Shown here one piece after another: positions 5,022 to 7,844 of a stretch of 7,844 bases of DNA. A program made the translations under genes and the position numbers. Source of the DNA: JAEYKI01 sp036679405 (GTDB taxonomy: Bacteria; Bacillota; Clostridia; Christensenellales; Christensenellaceae); contig JAVBVZ010000045.1 in NCBI GenBank assembly GCA_036679405.1, positions 1 to 7,844 of the forward strand, in the 5' to 3' direction. Positions within the stretch are counted from its first letter, which is position 1. Each line of letters opens with the position of its first letter. Below the pieces are notes generated by a model, which did not search any database, was not told the DNA's origin, and saw only the letters and a list, made by a program, of their open reading frames with translations.

Positions 5022-5933
5022 ATGCCAGCTTTCTTAACACACATGATCGGCGCCAATAATATTTTAAAGCGCCTTGAAAACCCACGCACAAAAAAACTGA
5101 TCACCGAGCATATGGACGCTTACCATTCCGGCGCACAGGGGGGAGACTATTTTTATTTATATAAATACTATTCCATGTGGGCCGGTTCTTCTTACAAACT
5201 GTTCGGCTATGGTTTGCACCGTGCGAGAACACAACGCTTTTTTGTGGAAGGTGCACAATACATCAAAAAAAATCCTTCCGATGTTTTAAAGGCCTTTTTT
5301 CTCGGCTATGTCACGCACTATTGTTTTGACTACACCATGCACCCCCTTATCCGTTCTACTGCGCCCGGCGCAATGAAAAACCACAACACCCTGGAATATG
5401 CAATCGACTCCATGTATGCGCGGCAAAACGGAATTGACGCCGTTGAATTTGACCGGGCGGATTTTATAAAAAAGACTACCGTGCCATCGGATGAAATCAG
5501 TACTTTTTTTGATGTCATGAAAAAGAAACTGTTCTATGGTTTTCGCTTGAAACCGGATTCCTACCATACCGCATACAGATACTTTGAAAAATATCACCGT
5601 ATCATGTATAAGCCGGACAAAAAACGCCTTCGGCGGATGCGTCTTCAAAACCGCTTTACCATTTTAAATCTTTTCAGCGTGCTGTATTACCCGTATGAAC
5701 AAATCAAAAACCTTTTTCATTATAACCCTTTTTTTGATCATATAGAAAAAGCCATCAAAAAAAGCCTGCATTATTTTGAAACGCTGGATGGATATTGGCG
5801 CGGAGAACGGAATGTCAGCGTCCTGCAAAGCGAATTCTGGTCCGTCAATTTTAACGGCACGCCGGTGGTCCCGCTGGAGGAGCGCAAAAATTTCCGCCGG
5901 CTGTACAGAAAAGCCAAGCTTAAATTATGGTGA
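5022..5933 (+). CDS. Zinc-dependent phospholipase C-like protein
   Basis: A 303-residue protein of the zinc-dependent phospholipase C family (PF00882), which hydrolyses phosphodiester bonds of phospholipids in its characterised members. The metal ligand pattern can be followed: H7 (L-T-H-M), D42 in G-A-Q-G-G-D-Y-F, H66, then T-H-Y-C-F-D-Y-T-M-H-P with H99, D103 and H107, and H121 and E125 in H-N-T-L-E. The H-x3-D and H-x3-E spacings match H126/D130 and H148/E152 of clostridial alpha-toxin, so a three-zinc site is plausible. The N-terminal Trp ligand of the secreted toxins is absent, and there is no signal peptide or C2 domain, so it is probably a cytoplasmic relative with an unknown substrate, not a toxin. 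The second half (about 150-303) is basic and aromatic. The ATG at 5022 has an AAGGA site 8 nt upstream. It probably shares a transcript with the radical SAM gene and is followed by a terminator. Confidence 0.88.
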   Translation: MPAFLTHMIGANNILKRLENPRTKKLITEHMDAYHSGAQGGDYFYLYKYYSMWAGSSYKLFGYGLHRARTQRFFVEGAQYIKKNPSDVLKAFFLGYVTHYCFDYTMHPLIRSTAPGAMKNHNTLEYAIDSMYARQNGIDAVEFDRADFIKKTTVPSDEISTFFDVMKKKLFYGFRLKPDSYHTAYRYFEKYHRIMYKPDKKRLRRMRLQNRFTILNLFSVLYYPYEQIKNLFHYNPFFDHIEKAIKKSLHYFETLDGYWRGERNVSVLQSEFWSVNFNGTPVVPLEERKNFRRLYRKAKLKLW

Positions 5934-5945
5934 CTTTTTCTGCAT

Positions 5946-5961
5946 GAGCGCACCGGCGCTC
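5946..5961 (+). repeat. Small GC-rich hairpin after the phospholipase-like gene
   Basis: GAGCGC and GCGCTC arms surround ACCG, 13 nt after the stop. No T-tract follows. It may protect the 3' end of the message ahead of the terminator at 6017-6043. Confidence 0.35.
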
Positions 5962-6016
5962 CCTCAAAAAATGGCGCAGGCTAAAAGCGCCTTCTTCCCG
6001 CCCAAAAACGGATATA

Positions 6017-6043
6017 AAAAAGCCGGCAAAATGCCGGCTTTTT
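6017..6043. terminator. Bidirectional terminator between convergent genes
   Basis: An 11-bp perfect stem (6017-6027 with 6033-6043) with a GCCGGC core and flanking A5/T5 tracts gives a U-tail on both strands, with a further T6 on the plus strand. It lies between the plus-strand phospholipase-like gene and the minus-strand lipoprotein gene and can end transcripts of both. Confidence 0.9.
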
Positions 6044-6091
6044 GGTTTTTTCAGGACATCTCCTCAAATGAGCAGAAAACCGCCTTCCCGG

Positions 6092-7354
6092 TTACCGCAT
6101 GGGGTTCCGGCCGTCCCTGCCGCCCATTCCACCCATTCCACCCATCTGGGATTGGGTGATCTCCGTGATGACCTGGCCGTTGACCGTAACAGTCCCGTCA
6201 TTCAACTGCGCGGTTCCATTTGCATCAAATGCCGAAGTAGCGGATATATCAATCGTTCCCCCGTTGACATATATGTTGCCGTTTGAATCAAACGCGTCCG
6301 TATCGCCGCTGCCCATGCTCACGCTTATTGTTCCGCCGTTGACTTCAATCACAATATCTCCATCGCCTTTGGCCGAAGCATTAATGCCGTCATCGGTGGC
6401 GTAAATACTTATCTCTCCGCCGTTTATCTGTACAGATGTGGCCTCAATACCTTCCGTGCAGGTTTCAATATTTATGCTCCCGCCGTCAATCTGAACGATG
6501 CTTGTGCCTCTGATCGCGTCATCGCCGGCCGTGATGTTCAGCGTTCCGTCCAGGATGTAGATATACCCCAAAGAAGAATCGTCCTCATTTTCGCTATGGA
6601 GCGCATCCTTCTCCGTCACGATTGTTATGTCGCCTCCTGCTATGCGGATTGAATCATTCGCTTCCAGGCCGTCCTTAAGCGAGGTAATGGAATACGTTCC
6701 TCCGGTTATTTTCAAATCGTCTTTGGATGTTATCCCGTTGCCCTCAGATGAAACAATTCCCAACGTGCCGGTCCCGTTGAGTACCAGATCTGCTTTTGAG
6801 AAAATAACCGCATCGAGATTTGTATCTCCATCCGCTTGATACGTCCCCGCAACTTCCATAGCGTTTTCGCTGTCGGTGGTGGTTACAAAAACCTTGTCCG
6901 CTGATTTAACATAAATTGCAGGGGCGTTTTCGTTCTTTATAGTGACGCCATCCAGTACAATCTGTACTTTTGCTTCATCATCCGCTTCAACAATAACGGT
7001 TACGTTCTCCGCCGAACCGCTTAAGACATACACGCCTTCTTCAGTAACAGTTACATTTTCTCCGCTGGAAAGCGCTATATATGTTGCGCCCGAAAGATCG
7101 GCCGACTGCTCCATATCCCGGTCGGAAAAAATTTCAGATGTATCCAGAAACGAGCCTTCAGCCGATGAAAGAATGTTTGCTGAACTGACTTCCGCCGCGT
7201 CATCTACTTGCGCCGAGGAGGATGCGCTTGTTTCTGCCGCCTGTTCCGTCTGGCTGGCGGCGGGCTCTTCCACAGTGCTGCCGGCAGCGCATCCGTTGAA
7301 AATGAACAGGACGGCTATCAGCGCCGCAACCACCAATATCAATATTTTTTTCAT
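6092..7354 (-). CDS. Cthe_2159-type carbohydrate-binding beta-helix lipoprotein
   Basis: A 420-residue predicted surface lipoprotein. The start is the ATG at 7354, with an AGGAGA ribosome binding site about 9 nt upstream; an in-frame ATG at 7420 would put 22 charged residues before the signal peptide. Residues 1-21 are a classic signal (M-K-K then a long hydrophobic run) ending F-N-G-C, so Cys22 is the likely lipid-anchored residue; Phe at -3 is a mild deviation from the lipobox. Residues 23 to about 90 form a Ser/Ala/Glu-rich linker that spans the wall. From about 90 to 400 there are repeated turns of the form D-D-A-I-x-G/G-I-x-A followed by V-x-I-x-G-G-x-I-x-I, giving a right-handed beta-helix like the Cthe_2159 family (PF14262), whose founding member binds plant cell wall polysaccharides. 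The C-terminus is Gly/Met-rich (Q-M-G-G-M-G-G-M-G-G). Acidic turns suggest calcium binding. The ligand is not determined. Confidence 0.88.
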   Translation of the reverse strand: MKKILILVVAALIAVLFIFNGCAAGSTVEEPAASQTEQAAETSASSSAQVDDAAEVSSANILSSAEGSFLDTSEIFSDRDMEQSADLSGATYIALSSGENVTVTEEGVYVLSGSAENVTVIVEADDEAKVQIVLDGVTIKNENAPAIYVKSADKVFVTTTDSENAMEVAGTYQADGDTNLDAVIFSKADLVLNGTGTLGIVSSEGNGITSKDDLKITGGTYSITSLKDGLEANDSIRIAGGDITIVTEKDALHSENEDDSSLGYIYILDGTLNITAGDDAIRGTSIVQIDGGSINIETCTEGIEATSVQINGGEISIYATDDGINASAKGDGDIVIEVNGGTISVSMGSGDTDAFDSNGNIYVNGGTIDISATSAFDANGTAQLNDGTVTVNGQVITEITQSQMGGMGGMGGRDGRNPMR

Positions 7355-7742
7355 TTTTTTCTTTCTCCTGTTTCTTCCTTTAAGACAATGCCGCAAGAGA
7401 TGCTGCAGATCATATTGCATGACCGCGTTTCTATATTCATTTTGCCCTTCCCGTTCTTTTTTGGCGGGCCGGACAGCTGCAGCATTTTATGGCAATATAT
7501 CTTTGTTATAAACATATTCTCATACAAAAAAGAAGACAAAATGACCGTCTTATGAATATTATGTGAAAAAATCTTCAAATATTTTATTTCTGCAAAAAAA
7601 AAGGCACCTGTTTTCGCCACAGAGGACTAAAAAAATACGCAAACCTGTTCAAACCGGAATCCGGCCTGTCTTCGCAGCCAAAAATATTCAAGATTGCTTT
7701 GTTCCGCATACAAGCTGTAATATCAGATTAAAAAATAAATAT
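7355..7742. other. Gene-poor region upstream of the lipoprotein gene
   Basis: No ORF here has a believable RBS and composition. It contains the leader and probable promoter of the lipoprotein gene, a 9-bp inverted repeat (7400-7408 with 7477-7485) within that leader, a run of nine A residues at 7594-7602, and an 11-bp palindrome CCGGAATCCGG at 7654-7664. The A-run reads as a T-tract on the minus strand, but I see no adequate stem before it. Confidence 0.55.
7511..7539 (-). promoter_or_regulatory. Candidate promoter of the lipoprotein gene
   Basis: On the minus strand, TTGTCT (7539-7534) and TATGTT (7516-7511) are 17 nt apart, each matching 4 of 6 consensus bases. It would give a leader of about 150 nt. 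Several other A/T-rich hexamers nearby are possible, so this is only the best-spaced choice. Confidence 0.35.
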
Positions 7743-7766
7743 CCCCCGGCCTAGCCGGGGGTATTT
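7738..7766. terminator. GC-rich bidirectional terminator
   Basis: A perfect 8-bp CCCCCGGC/GCCGGGGG stem (7743-7750 with 7754-7761) with a CTA loop is flanked by AAATA and TATTT. The minus strand gives a longer U-rich tail, so it most likely ends a minus-strand gene or element entering from the right edge. Confidence 0.75.
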
Positions 7767-7773
7767 CTTTAAC

Positions 7774-7812
7774 GGGCATAGCCCTTGACTACTAGCTACG
7801 CCTAAAGGGCGT
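7774..7812 (-). other. Two small hairpins at the right edge, possible insertion-sequence end
   Basis: On the minus strand an ACGCC-CUUUA-GGCGU hairpin (7812-7798) is followed by GGGC-UAU-GCCC (7784-7774) and then the terminator at 7738-7766. Serial short hairpins of this look occur at right ends of IS200/IS605-type elements after tnpB, where the guide RNA is made. The sequence stops too early to see any coding region, so this is a weak suggestion. Confidence 0.25.
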
Positions 7813-7844
7813 TACACGATCTGGCACATGCGATTCTGTTACTT

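Noticed and set aside
5286..5648. 120-residue minus-strand ORF inside the phospholipase-like gene
   Set aside because: It is antisense to the conserved zinc-ligand region and has no RBS or family resemblance.
6092..7354. DNA repeat array or CRISPR-like structure in the lipoprotein gene
   Set aside because: The periodicity comes from diverged beta-helix coils in the protein. There are no conserved direct repeats with unique spacers.
6942..7511. 189-residue plus-strand ORF overlapping the lipoprotein gene
   Set aside because: It is the low-complexity Ser/Thr/Pro shadow of the repeated minus-strand gene.
7594..7619. Minus-strand terminator using the nine-T run
   Set aside because: Only a 3-4 bp stem can be drawn before the T-run, which is too weak.

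Overview
The window looks like chromosomal DNA of a Firmicute, most likely a Clostridia member (the Oscillospirales side is possible but not shown). The pointers are a small clostridial-type RNA polymerase omega subunit, a 56-residue zinc-ribbon protein of the zf-trcl type, a Cthe_2159-type carbohydrate-binding lipoprotein, purine-rich ribosome binding sites, two TTG starts chosen from RBS position, and several clean sigma-A promoters with 17-bp spacers. No rRNA, tRNA or CRISPR array was seen.

Layout. Positions 1-623 are the right end of an IS3-family insertion sequence with an intact DD(35)E catalytic core; the element starts outside the window. Two hairpins follow: a plus-strand terminator-like one and the minus-strand terminator of a DEAD-box RNA helicase. 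The helicase (723-1835, minus) is a minimal RhlE-like core. It has a strong promoter at 2080-2108 and a leader of about 240 nt folded into several hairpins, including an 18-bp closing stem around two inner hairpins and a weak terminator-like hairpin before the start codon. Upstream on the same strand are a short unknown gene (2144-2413), rpoZ for the omega subunit (2472-2672) and a zinc-ribbon gene (2778-2948) with its own promoter and terminator. The rpoZ and zinc-ribbon genes are too short to stand out by length and were recognised from their translations. This minus-strand block is RNA and transcription related.

After a divergent intergenic region (about 2949-3405), the plus strand carries a B12-binding-type radical SAM enzyme of the DUF4070/hopanoid-methylase-like architecture (3406-4926) and a zinc-dependent phospholipase C-like protein (5022-5933). 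They may form an operon, separated by 95 nt with two strong hairpins. A bidirectional terminator (6017-6043) separates them from a convergent minus-strand lipoprotein gene (6092-7354) predicted to form a surface beta-helix.

The right end (7355-7844) has no gene I can support. It holds a GC-rich bidirectional terminator and, at the edge, two small hairpins that may be the end of another element. The most original signals are the structured helicase leader and the isolated radical SAM/phospholipase-like pair. No defence system or other multi-gene system is evident.
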